DNA of 53,263 nucleotides from Pseudomonas frederiksbergensis (GCF_017114915.1 NZ_JAAUOE010000007.1:51326-104588), one strand, 5' to 3'. Shown: positions 17,699 to 26,602, numbered from the stretch's first letter. Notes: generated by a model from the sequence alone, not told the origin. Numbers and translations are program-made.

Positions 17699-18849
17699 GC
17701 GCTGACTCCTGCCGGGGCCAGATGTTTTTGCGCCATCTCGCGTAACGCCAGCATCGATTGCGCAGATTCACGCTCGATGCGCCGCTTGAGCAGCAGTCGA
17801 TTGGCGATGCGCATTCCCAGGCCGCTGAAGTGATATTCCAGGGTGCGGACAAACCGCGTGCCGTCGCCCGCAGCCTCACACTCGTAAGTCACCACCAACG
17901 ACAATCCATGATCGCCCCGGGCCCGAGCGCGCCAGCGGCGACCGGGCAGGTATTCGTCGACTTCCCAGCGCAAATGCCCCTCACGCCCACCGGCCCGAAT
18001 GTCTTCCTCGAACCGCGCTCCGGCGTACAGCGGTCCGCTCTGACCGTCGACCTTGAGAGAGGACGGATGCCACTGCGGCCAATGGGTCACCGTGCTGGCG
18101 TAGGCGAGTACGGCCACCGGATTTCCAGGGATGTCAATCACGTGCTGCATACGGGTCATGGGTATTCTCGTCAGGTGCAGGAGCGCTTGCTCCGGTTCCC
18201 AGTACAGGGTGCCGAACAGGTAATCCATCAGTGGCAACACGATATTGAAGTTGCGCTCTTGCATCAGCTCACGGCGGTGATGCAGTTCATGCAGACGGCG
18301 CATCTGGCGGATCCACGGCAAGCGCGTTACCGGGTTGCCGGGCGGTAGATGTTCGCAGGCATGGAACACCTCATAGCTCAGGTAACCGAGGACCATGCAG
18401 CCGCCAAACAGCCCCGCGATGTTGCCGTTGAGTTGAGCCAGCAACCACCAGACGGGCGCGGTGATGACGAGGGTGTGCAACACGATCAGCCAGGCCGGAA
18501 ACAGAATCACCCGCCAGTCGCGCGCGCTGTCGTAAGTCATGTGGCCTAGGGTGAAAAAGCTGTGATGATCACCGGCGTGACGGGCGTAGAACATCCGCGC
18601 CAGGCTCTTTTTATGGTGCCCCAGATGCCGATGCACGACGTACACGCCAAAGTTGAAAAACAGCAGGGTCAACGGCACCGCCAGCCATTCCAGGGGTTGC
18701 ACCTGATGCACGGTGCTCCAGAACATGCCGATGGCCAGCCATCCGAACAGCAACACAAAGGTGCCGTGCAACCAAGGGTTGTAGAGCGGATGAATGTCGG
18801 CACGATAGCGCGCGCGGAATGCTTCGGTGGTCTGCCTCACTGGGTTCAC
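17695..18849 (-). CDS. Fatty acid hydroxylase/sterol desaturase fused to an SRPBCC domain
   Basis: A 384-residue fusion. Residues ~25-215 are a membrane di-iron hydroxylase with the required histidine clusters: HRHLGHH at 73-79, HAGDHH at 91-96, a HACEH motif, and HELHH further on, between hydrophobic segments. Residues ~220-384 form an SRPBCC/START-like ligand-binding domain ('IPMTRMQHVIDIPGNPVAVLAYASTVTHWPQWHPSS'). The likely job is oxygen-dependent hydroxylation or desaturation of a lipid delivered by the SRPBCC part; this is inferred. Initiation is probably at the GTG at 18849; the ribosome site is weak. An 18-bp palindrome lies just upstream. Confidence 0.85.
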   Translation of the reverse strand: MNPVRQTTEAFRARYRADIHPLYNPWLHGTFVLLFGWLAIGMFWSTVHQVQPLEWLAVPLTLLFFNFGVYVVHRHLGHHKKSLARMFYARHAGDHHSFFTLGHMTYDSARDWRVILFPAWLIVLHTLVITAPVWWLLAQLNGNIAGLFGGCMVLGYLSYEVFHACEHLPPGNPVTRLPWIRQMRRLHELHHRRELMQERNFNIVLPLMDYLFGTLYWEPEQALLHLTRIPMTRMQHVIDIPGNPVAVLAYASTVTHWPQWHPSSLKVDGQSGPLYAGARFEEDIRAGGREGHLRWEVDEYLPGRRWRARARGDHGLSLVVTYECEAAGDGTRFVRTLEYHFSGLGMRIANRLLLKRRIERESAQSMLALREMAQKHLAPAGVSA

Positions 18850-18852
18850 CTG

Positions 18853-18870
18853 TGGTTATTGTTATAACCA
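18853..18870. promoter_or_regulatory. Palindromic operator candidate upstream of the hydroxylase gene
   Basis: TGGTTATTGTTATAACCA has perfect 7-base arms around TGTT, starting four bases before the GTG start codon. Its length and position suit a dimeric repressor; no such regulator gene is adjacent apart from the LysR at 18955, and LysR sites usually look different (T-N11-A). Confidence 0.55.
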
Positions 18871-18954
18871 GCAGATTAGCCGATCCCACCACAAAGGCTG
18901 GCCGAACCTTGAGGACACAAGCGCCATGCTCCGGTGCAAGACGCCTGTTGGGTG

Positions 18955-19818
18955 TCAGGCCAACGGGTTCCAGCGCTGGGACCAGTCGTCGTCCGTCTTG
19001 ATCACTTCGCGCAGCAGATCGAAGGCCCGTTGCAGGGTCGCCGAGTCGCGGTCCCGGGAATAAACCAGATAGGTCGGGTAGCTGAACTCCGGGGCTTTGG
19101 GCACGGGTTCCAGCACGCCGCTTTCCAGATAGCTCTGGACCACGCGGGTGCGGAAATAGCCGCTGCCGCCGTTTTCCAGAATGTATTGCAAGGCCAGCGG
19201 TCCGAGGTTGAAGCTCAGGGCCGCCTTGGCCTTATCCGGCAGTGCGGCATCGTGCTGTCGACGGAAGTCCGGGCCCCAGTCGATATACACGTAAGGGTCG
19301 GGTTGTCTGGCCAGGCGTATCAGGATGAGTTTCTCTTCCAGCACCTGCTCCACTTGCAGGCCCGGCCAGTACTCGGGCTGATAGACCAGCGCCGCATCCA
19401 GAACCCCCAGCTCCAATTGGCGCAGCAGGTTTTCGCCGTCACGGATTTCCATGCGCAGGGCATGGCTGGGAATTTTTTCGCGCAGCTCGCCCGCCCAACT
19501 GAGCATCAACGGGTTGCACAGACTGACCTCGCCACCGATGTGCAGCACGTCGCGGTAGCCCTCGGGCAGCGGCAAGTCCCGACGCGCCGCTTCCCAGGTT
19601 TGCACCAGTTGATTGGCGTAAACCACGAAGGCCTCGCCGTTTGGCGTCAGGCGCGCACCGGCGCGGTTGCGCACAAACAGCGTGCTGCCCAGCTGACTTT
19701 CGAGCTTCTGCACCCGGGCGGTGATCGCGGTCTGGGTGACGTGCAACTTTTCGGCCGCCGCGGCCAGGCTGCCGTGGCGGACGATTTCCAGAAAGGTGCG
19801 GGCGAGGTCGATGTCCAT
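18955..19818 (-). CDS. LysR family transcriptional regulator
   Basis: A 287-residue LysR protein with N-terminal HTH (LARTFLEIVRHGSLAAAAEKLHVTQTAITARVQKLE) and effector domain from about residue 90. It lies 54 bases downstream of hoxX on the same strand, so it may be read in the same transcript, and about 105 bases upstream of the hydroxylase gene. Which neighbour it controls cannot be told from sequence. Confidence 0.92.
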   Translation of the reverse strand: MDIDLARTFLEIVRHGSLAAAAEKLHVTQTAITARVQKLESQLGSTLFVRNRAGARLTPNGEAFVVYANQLVQTWEAARRDLPLPEGYRDVLHIGGEVSLCNPLMLSWAGELREKIPSHALRMEIRDGENLLRQLELGVLDAALVYQPEYWPGLQVEQVLEEKLILIRLARQPDPYVYIDWGPDFRRQHDAALPDKAKAALSFNLGPLALQYILENGGSGYFRTRVVQSYLESGVLEPVPKAPEFSYPTYLVYSRDRDSATLQRAFDLLREVIKTDDDWSQRWNPLA

Positions 19819-19872
19819 GGGAATGCCGATGCGGGAGGTGCGGGCATTGTAAGAGAAAGCAGGATCAAAAGA

Positions 19873-21591
19873 TCACCCGACTAATTCAACATCCCGAACA
19901 ATCGCCCACTCAGCCACTAACCGCTGCGGCGTGCCACACGCCTTGCGCTTGAACACAAAATTGCGACACTTCTCGGCGAACTGCTTACGGTTCTGCACCA
20001 TATCCTGGTGCATTTCTTCCAGCTCGGCATTACGGCAGTGCTGCATCAATTGAGTATCGAACCGGTTTTTACGCTCACGCACGGCCTGGTACGCCGGATC
20101 ACTCAACGCTCCATTGGCGCGCTGCAACAGCCACAGGCCAAACTCGTCCGGGCAGCGCGGACCGATTTCCTGGACCATGCCTGACTGCAAGGCCTGGACG
20201 GCGCTGATCGGCAGACAGTCTTCGGTGAGTTTTTCCGCCATCGCCGGGCCGACGGCGCGGGGCAGGCTGTAGGTCCAGTATTCGGAGCCGTACAGGCCCA
20301 TGGTTTTGTAATGGGGGTTGAGCACGATGTCGGAGCGGGCGAAGACGATGTCGGCAGCCAGCGCAAGCATCACGCCACCAGCCCCGGCATTGCCGGTCAG
20401 GCCGCTGACCACCAGTTGCCGGGCGCTGAGCAGTTCTTGGCAGACGTCGTCAATCGCCTGAATATTGGCCCAGGCTTCCAGCCCCGGAACCGCTGCGGCC
20501 TGGATCACGTTGAGGTGCACGCCGTTGGAGAAACTGCCGCGTCCACCCTTGATCAGCAGCACTTGGGTGTCCCGAGACTTGGCCCAGCGCAGGGCCTCCA
20601 CCAGTCGTTGGCACTGTTCGGTGCTCATGGCGCCGTTGTAAAACTCGAAGGTCAGCTCGCCGACATGCCCCGACTCGCGATAGCGGATCGGTTGATAGCT
20701 TTCGTTGTTAAATGGCTGAGAGGCGATCGACCAATCAAGGGTCGGGACTTGCGCAAGCTGCTCGGCGAGCACATGCCGGGCTGGACGCTTGAAGGTTTCT
20801 TCGCCGGGTCGGGGTTTGCGTCGCAGCGAGCCGATCCACAGGCTGTGATCGCCGGTCGCCACCAGCACCGCATCGTCATGCACCGCCAGAATCTCCCCCG
20901 GCGTGCCGCTGCGCGAATCCGGATGGGCGTCATACAGGTAGTATTGACCGCCGGCCAGGCTGGCCAATACGCCGGGCTGGCCGTCGGCGGCGTCGATGCA
21001 GCGTTTGATGAAGTGTGAGCTGTCGTGCCAGCTGAAGGATCGGTCGACTTGCTTCATGTTCGGCTGCAACCGGCCAATCACATGGCGTTGGCTGTAGTCC
21101 AAAGGCACTGGCTCGAAACCGTCGATAAACTTTTCCACGACTTCGCGGATGCAGGTGATTGCCGCGTCGCTGACGCGCCCGTTGTACAGCTCGGATTTGC
21201 GCAGACCTTGAGGCAGGTTGAATGCACACGTGGCCCAGACTGGCCCGGCGTCCATTTCCTCCACCGCTTGCAACGCGGTCACACCCCAGCGACCGAGTTC
21301 ACGGGTGATCGCCCAGTCCAGCGCGCTGGCGCCACGGTCACCGACGATGCCCGGATGAATGATCACCACGGGACGCTGGAGGTTGCTCCACAGCTGTTGC
21401 GGTACCCGGTCCTTGAGGAACGGGCAGATCACCAGGTCGGCGCCGGAGTGTTCGATCTGTTCGCACACCGCATCTTCATCGGTGAACAACACCACGCTGG
21501 GTGAGTGGCCGGCCTGACGCAGATCCAGCCAGGCCCGCTGGGTCAGACCGTTGAACGCTGATGCCAGCAAAATGATTTTCAATGACCGCAT
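19873..21591 (-). CDS. hoxX: HoxX-like protein (formyltransferase plus enoyl-CoA hydratase fold)
   Basis: A 572-residue two-domain protein. Residues 1-~290 are a formyl-tetrahydrofolate-binding transferase domain with the HoxX signature HPGIVGDRG (His79, Asp85). Residues ~310-572 are an enoyl-CoA hydratase/crotonase domain ('VLLIKGGRGSFSNGVHLNVI', 'GNAGAGGVMLALAADIV'). HoxX makes CO from a formyl group for the active site of oxygen-tolerant NiFe hydrogenases. No hydrogenase or hyp gene occurs in this window, so the role here is open. Start at 21591 follows GGAAGAG. The LysR gene follows on the same strand. Confidence 0.85.
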   Translation of the reverse strand: MRSLKIILLASAFNGLTQRAWLDLRQAGHSPSVVLFTDEDAVCEQIEHSGADLVICPFLKDRVPQQLWSNLQRPVVIIHPGIVGDRGASALDWAITRELGRWGVTALQAVEEMDAGPVWATCAFNLPQGLRKSELYNGRVSDAAITCIREVVEKFIDGFEPVPLDYSQRHVIGRLQPNMKQVDRSFSWHDSSHFIKRCIDAADGQPGVLASLAGGQYYLYDAHPDSRSGTPGEILAVHDDAVLVATGDHSLWIGSLRRKPRPGEETFKRPARHVLAEQLAQVPTLDWSIASQPFNNESYQPIRYRESGHVGELTFEFYNGAMSTEQCQRLVEALRWAKSRDTQVLLIKGGRGSFSNGVHLNVIQAAAVPGLEAWANIQAIDDVCQELLSARQLVVSGLTGNAGAGGVMLALAADIVFARSDIVLNPHYKTMGLYGSEYWTYSLPRAVGPAMAEKLTEDCLPISAVQALQSGMVQEIGPRCPDEFGLWLLQRANGALSDPAYQAVRERKNRFDTQLMQHCRNAELEEMHQDMVQNRKQFAEKCRNFVFKRKACGTPQRLVAEWAIVRDVELVG

Positions 21592-21741
21592 GATCAACTC
21601 TTCCTTGAGAAAAATGGGCCGCAGGCTCCCGATGAGCCGTCCTTGGCTTTCGATGGAAGCGTGATGGTAGAGGTTGTGCGGTGGTGAACAAGTGATCGAG
21701 GTCAAGCTTGTGTCAGCGAGTGTTGCAGAGGCTTGGAATCA

Positions 21742-21784
21742 AAAAGATCGTCCGAACGCGGCCCGAGCCTTCGGACGATCTTTT
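21742..21784 (-). terminator. Rho-independent terminator of the Tat amidohydrolase
   Basis: A long stem, AAAAGATCGTCCGAA paired with TTCGGACGATCTTTT, lies just past the stop at 21791. The A/T ends make it work in either direction, though only the minus-strand gene reads into it. Confidence 0.85.
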
Positions 21785-21790
21785 CTCTTT

Positions 21791-23749
21791 TCAGAATGCG
21801 AAACAGGAACAGCCAAACGCGCCCCAGAACCCTTGATAGTCACTGACCGGCGCGGACGACAATCGCGCCCGTTCATGGCTGTGGGCATGCACCGCGCAAG
21901 CGCCCACACACTGGTGCACTTGCGCGGTCAGTGGCGCCAGGGGTTTCCAGTGCCCCGGTACATTGACCACCGGCGACCACTCAGGCACTACCGGGATTGG
22001 CGGTGGCCCCAGTTTTTCGAACTCGACACTACCGTGGACGATCTTGCCGTCGACAATGGTCAGCACCGACTCGATCCATTTGATGGCTTCGTCTTCGATG
22101 TGGAAGTAGTCCGCCGACAGCGCAATCAGGTCCGCCAGTTGCCCGACCTTGATCTGGCCTTTCTTGCCTTGCTCGGAAGAAAACCAGGCGCTGCCGTGGG
22201 TGAAGAGTTCCAGTGCGGTGTCGCGGCTCAAGCCTTGCGGGTACAACGCCAATCCGCCGACGGTGCGGCCGCTGACCAGCCAGTACAGCGAGGTCCACGG
22301 GTTGTAGCTGGAAACGCGGGTGGCATCGGTACCGGCGCCCACCGGCACGCCCTCGGCGAGCATGCGCGCGATCGGCGGTGTCGCTTCGGCCGCTTTGGCG
22401 CCGTAACGGTCGACGAAGTATTCGCCCTGGAACGCCATGCGGTCCTGAATGGCGATGCCGCCACCCAGGGCCTTGACCCGTTCGATGTTCCGGGGGCTGA
22501 TGGTTTCGGCGTGGTCGAAGAACCACGGCAAGCCGTTGAACGGAATATCCCGGTTGACCTTCTCGAACACGTCGAGCATGCGGCTGATGGATTCGTTGTA
22601 GGTGGCGTGCAGGCGGAAGGGCCAGCGCTGTTCCACCAGATGCCGCACCACCGGTTCCAGCTCCTGTTCCATGGTTTGCGGCAGGTCGGGGCGTGGTTCG
22701 AGGAAATCTTCAAAATCCGCTGCCGAAAATACCAGCATCTCGCCGGCGCCGTTGTGCCGCAGGAAGTCATCGCCCTGGCCGTAATGGGAGGTGCTGGTCC
22801 AGTTCTTGAAGTCGGTCAGTTCTTCCTTGGGTTTCTGGGTGAACAGGTTGTAGGCAATGCGCACCGTGAGCTGTTGGTCTTTGGCCAGTTGCTGGATGAC
22901 TTGATAGTCGTCCGGGTAATTCTGATAACCGCCGCCGGCATCGATGGCGCTGGTGACACCCAACCGGTTGAGTTCGCGCATGAACTGGCGGGTCGAGTTG
23001 ACCTGATACTCCAGTGGCAGCTTCGGCCCCTTGGCCAGGGTTGAGTAGAGGATCATCGCGTTGGGGCGGGCGATCAACATACCGGTCGGATCGCCATTGG
23101 CGTCGCGCTGGATTTCGCCGCCCGGCGGGTTCGGCGTGTCACGGGTATAACCGACCACTTTCAGCGCGGCACGGTTGAGCAGGGCGCGGTCGTAGAGGTG
23201 CAGCACGAACACAGGAGTGTCTGGCGCGGCCTTGTTCAGTTCTTCAATCGTCGGCAGGCGCTTCTCGGCAAACTGGAACTCGTTCCAGCCACCGACCACC
23301 CGCACCCATTGCGGCGTGGGTGTGCGATCGGCCTGATCCTTGAGCATGCGCAGTGCATCGGTCAGGGAGGGCACCCCTTCCCAGCGCAGTTCGAGGTTGT
23401 AATTGAGGCCGCCACGGATCAAGTGCAGATGGGAGTCGTTGAGACCGGGAATCACCGTGCGCCCATGCAGATCAATGATTTGCGTGCCGGGGCCTTGCAG
23501 GGCCATGGCCTGGGCATCGCTGCCGACTACCACGAAGCGCCCGTCCTTGATCGCGACGGCACTGGCCTGGGGTTTTTTGCGGTCGACGGTGTGCAGGCGT
23601 CCGTTGTACAGAATCAGGTCGGCGGGGGTGTCGGGCATGGTTTTACTCCCTGCGGTGAGCGGACTGATCCAGGCACCGATGGCGCCTGCCGAAAGACCTT
23701 GCAGTACACGGCGGCGACTGAAGTCGTTGGGCTCGTCAGGTGGGCTCAT
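21791..23749 (-). CDS. Tat-exported amidohydrolase (amidohydrolase_3 family)
   Basis: A 652-residue hydrolase. The N-terminus carries a twin-arginine signal: SRRRVLQG at residues 11-18 followed by a hydrophobic stretch (LSAGAIGAWISPLTAG), so the enzyme is probably folded with its metal before export. Metal-site motifs are 'GLNDSHLHLIRGG', 'RLHATYNES', 'DHAETIS' and 'GTDATRVSSYNPW'. The last ~45 residues are unusually rich in Cys and His, ending GCSCFAF. Start at 23749 follows GGAGAG; a later start at 'MPDTPADL' would lose the signal. Substrate unknown. Confidence 0.87.
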   Translation of the reverse strand: MSPPDEPNDFSRRRVLQGLSAGAIGAWISPLTAGSKTMPDTPADLILYNGRLHTVDRKKPQASAVAIKDGRFVVVGSDAQAMALQGPGTQIIDLHGRTVIPGLNDSHLHLIRGGLNYNLELRWEGVPSLTDALRMLKDQADRTPTPQWVRVVGGWNEFQFAEKRLPTIEELNKAAPDTPVFVLHLYDRALLNRAALKVVGYTRDTPNPPGGEIQRDANGDPTGMLIARPNAMILYSTLAKGPKLPLEYQVNSTRQFMRELNRLGVTSAIDAGGGYQNYPDDYQVIQQLAKDQQLTVRIAYNLFTQKPKEELTDFKNWTSTSHYGQGDDFLRHNGAGEMLVFSAADFEDFLEPRPDLPQTMEQELEPVVRHLVEQRWPFRLHATYNESISRMLDVFEKVNRDIPFNGLPWFFDHAETISPRNIERVKALGGGIAIQDRMAFQGEYFVDRYGAKAAEATPPIARMLAEGVPVGAGTDATRVSSYNPWTSLYWLVSGRTVGGLALYPQGLSRDTALELFTHGSAWFSSEQGKKGQIKVGQLADLIALSADYFHIEDEAIKWIESVLTIVDGKIVHGSVEFEKLGPPPIPVVPEWSPVVNVPGHWKPLAPLTAQVHQCVGACAVHAHSHERARLSSAPVSDYQGFWGAFGCSCFAF

Positions 23750-23865
23750 GGCAGCGCTCTCCACACAGTTCTTCACAAAAGAAGCGAAGGCAAACAGCCG
23801 ATGTCTGACGCATGCGGCCTGAAGGAATATAGTCGGCATATCCGCAGATAGCCGTTTTCCGAGGG

Positions 23866-23902
23866 CGAAAAACGACGAATCCCGCCACGAGGGGCGGGAT
23901 TC
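23866..23902 (-). terminator. Rho-independent terminator of the SCP2 gene
   Basis: On the minus strand the stem GAATCCCGCC / GGCGGGATTC is followed by GTCGTTTTTCG. It lies about 40 bases after the SCP2 stop at 23944. Confidence 0.8.
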
Positions 23903-23943
23903 GCATGCAGCCAGAGAGGCTCCCGGGAGCGGGAGCCGTCGTC

Positions 23944-24258
23944 TTACGCCGGGAACAGCTCGGACAGTTTCATGGCCAGCATCATGTCGCCTTCAGCACG
24001 CAGTTTGCCACCCATGAACGCTTGCATGCCGTCGGTCGAACCGTCGACGATGCCTTCCAGAGTTTCGCCGTCCATCACCAGAGTGACCTGGGCGTCCGGG
24101 TTTTCGCCTTCTTGCAGTTCGCAGGTGCCGTCTTTGACGATCAGCGAGAAGTTCTTGGTATCGTCGATGCGGAAACCGAATACCAGGTCCAGACCGGCAG
24201 CGGCGGCTGGGTTGAACTTGGCTTTCATTGCTTGTACGGCATCAGCTACGGAGGTCAT
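23944..24258 (-). CDS. SCP2 sterol-carrier-domain protein
   Basis: A 104-residue single-domain protein of the SCP2 fold ('GLDLVFGFRIDDTKNFSLIVKDGTCELQEGENPDAQVTLVMDGETLEGIVDG', ending 'GGKLRAEGDMMLAMKLSELFPA'). Such proteins bind acyl chains or other hydrophobic ligands in the cytoplasm. It follows the histidine-phosphatase gene on the same strand with a gap of about 65 bases, so the two probably form an operon; such pairs often sit with acyl-CoA metabolism genes, but none is present here. Confidence 0.92.
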   Translation of the reverse strand: MTSVADAVQAMKAKFNPAAAAGLDLVFGFRIDDTKNFSLIVKDGTCELQEGENPDAQVTLVMDGETLEGIVDGSTDGMQAFMGGKLRAEGDMMLAMKLSELFPA

Positions 24259-24322
24259 GGTTCGATCCTTTCTTGGGTAATAAGAGCTGGGTGATTACAG
24301 CCAGGGTCACAATAGTCCGGAC

Positions 24323-25033
24323 TCAACGAAACGTGATGAGTTCCGGGGCCTTCAGCAGTTGCAGGTGCGCATGACTGTTGAAGGAAGCCAGGGCCACCTC
24401 GCGACCCCGAAACTTGAGCAGGTTGAGCGAGGTGTTGACGATTTGCCAGTTCAGTTCAAAGGCCTGCTTTGCCGGCATTTGCGTAATGAGATGGAGCAGG
24501 GCAGTGATGGTGCCGCCGGAAGTGAACACAGCGATTTTCTGAGTGTTGTCAGCGTGTTCGAGCAGCCGCTGCAGACCGGCCTGCACGCGTTCGACGAAAC
24601 CCAGCCAGCTTTCCAGACCCGGTGTGTCATAGGTACCGGCGAGCCAGCGCTCGATGATCAGGGCGAAGATGCGTTGGAACTCGGCACGGTTCTGTGCGGC
24701 GTTGCGCAGAATTTCCAGCGCTTCGGGCTCGTCGTCCAGCATCGCCGGCAGCAGGGCACGGATCACCGCGTCGGCGTCGAATTCGTTGAAGGCAGAGTCG
24801 ATTTCCAGCGGCGGTACCGGCAAACCGACGGCCGCGAACTGTTCCAGCGCGCTGTTGGCGGTGTGTTGCTGACGGCGCAGGTCACCCGACAGGCAGCGAT
24901 CGAAGCTGACACCGAGTTCGGCCAGGTGCCGGCCGAGGACTTCTGCCTGGCGAATACCGGTCGGCGACAGAACGTCATAGTCGTCTGCACCGAAGGAGGC
25001 CTGGCCATGTCGAATCAAATAGATGCTGCCCAC
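24323..25033 (-). CDS. Histidine phosphatase family protein
   Basis: A 236-residue phosphoglycerate-mutase-like phosphatase. The catalytic RHG triplet sits at residues 8-10 ('IYLIRHGQASFG'), with His9 as phospho-acceptor; 'VFTSGGTITALL' holds the second histidine-fold segment, although the usual second His there is not obvious. I place the start at a GTG at 25033 because it puts RHG at the expected position; the frame to 25096 has no family-like sequence. Upstream of the SCP2 gene, likely in one operon. Substrate unknown. Confidence 0.85.
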   Translation of the reverse strand: MGSIYLIRHGQASFGADDYDVLSPTGIRQAEVLGRHLAELGVSFDRCLSGDLRRQQHTANSALEQFAAVGLPVPPLEIDSAFNEFDADAVIRALLPAMLDDEPEALEILRNAAQNRAEFQRIFALIIERWLAGTYDTPGLESWLGFVERVQAGLQRLLEHADNTQKIAVFTSGGTITALLHLITQMPAKQAFELNWQIVNTSLNLLKFRGREVALASFNSHAHLQLLKAPELITFR

Positions 25034-25141
25034 GTCCGCGTCATCCCGGTACGTTGAAGGTTTGGCGAGGTTATGAGGATGGCGGTGAGCTGTCAATGAA
25101 AAAACATACGCTTGTTTGAAATGCCCGTTACAGGCCTGTTG

Positions 25142-25305
25142 CTAGTGTCCTGTCTTACAAATACGTTCCTCTTTTGACGAGTGGCTGTTGTCGTCAGGCA
25201 AGGCGCCGCGACGAGTCATAGCCCGCTATGGCGAGGAGCGGCAACGCAGCATGACGGCAACGGACGCCGTCAAAAAGGAACAGTATTTGTGAGATAGGAC
25301 ACTAG
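25142..25305. repeat. 164-bp palindromic element with ~38-bp imperfect inverted ends (MITE-like)
   Basis: The ends read CTAGTGTCCTGTCTTACAAA and, from the other side, CTAGTGTCCTATCTCACAAA, and stay paired to about GACG, 38 bases in. The centre is non-coding. It fills most of the 363-base gap between the histidine phosphatase and sohB. No transposase is present, so it would have to be moved by a protein from elsewhere or be a fixed extragenic palindrome. Confidence 0.75.
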
Positions 25306-25396
25306 AGGTTTCACGGCTGGTCGTCGGGCTGGCGCATGGGTATGCTGGAGGTATCCCGCGCGTGTTTATACCGCGCATCGCATTGAAGGAGTCCCT

Positions 25397-26419
25397 GTGG
25401 AGCTTTTGTTCGAGTACGCCATTTTCCTGGCTAAGACTGTGACCCTGGTGATCGCCATTCTGGTGGTCCTGGCCAGTTTTGCGGCGTTGCGCAGCAAAGG
25501 TCGACGCAAGTCGCCCGGCCAGTTGCAAGTCAACAAACTCAATGACTTCTACAAAGGGCTGCGCGAGCGTCTGGAGCAAACCTTGCTCGACAAGGATCAG
25601 CTCAAGGCCTTGCGCAAGGCCCAGGCTAAAACCGAGAAAAAACAAAAGAAGAAACCCGAGGCCAAACCGCGGGTGTTCGTGCTGGATTTCGACGGTGACA
25701 TCAAGGCATCGGCTACGGAAAGCCTGCGCCACGAAATCACCGCGCTGCTGAGCCTCGCCACGCCCAAGGATGAAGTGGTGCTGCGCCTGGAAAGCGGCGG
25801 CGGTATGGTTCACAGCTATGGCCTGGCGTCGTCGCAACTGGCGCGGATTCGTGATGCCGGCGTGCCGTTGACCGTGTGCATCGACAAGGTCGCGGCCAGT
25901 GGCGGCTACATGATGGCGTGCATCGGCGAGAAGATCATCAGCTCGCCGTTCGCCATTCTTGGCTCGATCGGCGTGGTGGCGCAGTTGCCCAACGTCAATC
26001 GCCTGCTGAAAAAGCACGACATCGACTTCGAAGTACTGACGGCCGGCGAGTACAAGCGCACCCTGACGGTGTTTGGCGAAAACACCGAGAAGGGCCGGGA
26101 GAAGTTCCAGGAGGAGCTGGACATCACCCACCAGCTGTTCAAAAACTTCGTTTCCCGTTATCGCCCGCAACTGGCCATCGACGAAGTGGCCACCGGTGAA
26201 ATCTGGCTGGGCGTCTCGGCCCTGGATAAACGCCTGGTGGATGAACTCAAGACCAGCGATGAATACCTTGCCGAACGCGCCAAACAGTCCGAGCTCTATC
26301 ATTTGCATTACGCCGAGCGCAAAAGCCTGCAGGAACGTATCGGCATGGCGGCCAGCGGCTCTATCGATCGCGTATTGCTGAACTGGTGGAGCCGGTTGAC
26401 CCAGCAACGGTTCTGGTAA
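25397..26419 (+). CDS. sohB: Probable inner-membrane serine protease SohB
   Basis: A 340-residue S49-family (SppA-type) peptidase. One N-terminal membrane anchor (residues ~9-30) and a lysine-rich linker (75-91, 'KTEKKQKKKPEAKPR') precede the protease core. Catalytic Ser168 ('KVAASGGYMMACIG') and Lys220 ('AGEYKRTLT') form the expected dyad. It cleaves peptides in the membrane or periplasm. The start is a GTG behind GAAGGAGT. It is monocistronic with its own terminator. Confidence 0.94.
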   Translation: MELLFEYAIFLAKTVTLVIAILVVLASFAALRSKGRRKSPGQLQVNKLNDFYKGLRERLEQTLLDKDQLKALRKAQAKTEKKQKKKPEAKPRVFVLDFDGDIKASATESLRHEITALLSLATPKDEVVLRLESGGGMVHSYGLASSQLARIRDAGVPLTVCIDKVAASGGYMMACIGEKIISSPFAILGSIGVVAQLPNVNRLLKKHDIDFEVLTAGEYKRTLTVFGENTEKGREKFQEELDITHQLFKNFVSRYRPQLAIDEVATGEIWLGVSALDKRLVDELKTSDEYLAERAKQSELYHLHYAERKSLQERIGMAASGSIDRVLLNWWSRLTQQRFW

Positions 26420-26441
26420 GCGTCTGGAGGGTGGGAAAATC

Positions 26442-26467
26442 AAACCGCGGATTTCCGCGGTTTTTTT
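26442..26467 (+). terminator. Rho-independent terminator of sohB
   Basis: AAACCGCGGA and TCCGCGGTTT pair around TT and are followed by a run of Ts, 23 bases after the stop. Confidence 0.92.
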
Positions 26468-26602
26468 CGCCCGGTATTTCAGACTGGCCACTTTCCTGCG
26501 AACGCGGTGAAACCTCCTAAATGAGTTGGCGATCATTCCGACTTACGCTTGAGTCGTGGCTGCTTATTCTGGCGGTTCTCAACAGTTTGCAATGGAATGC
26601 AT

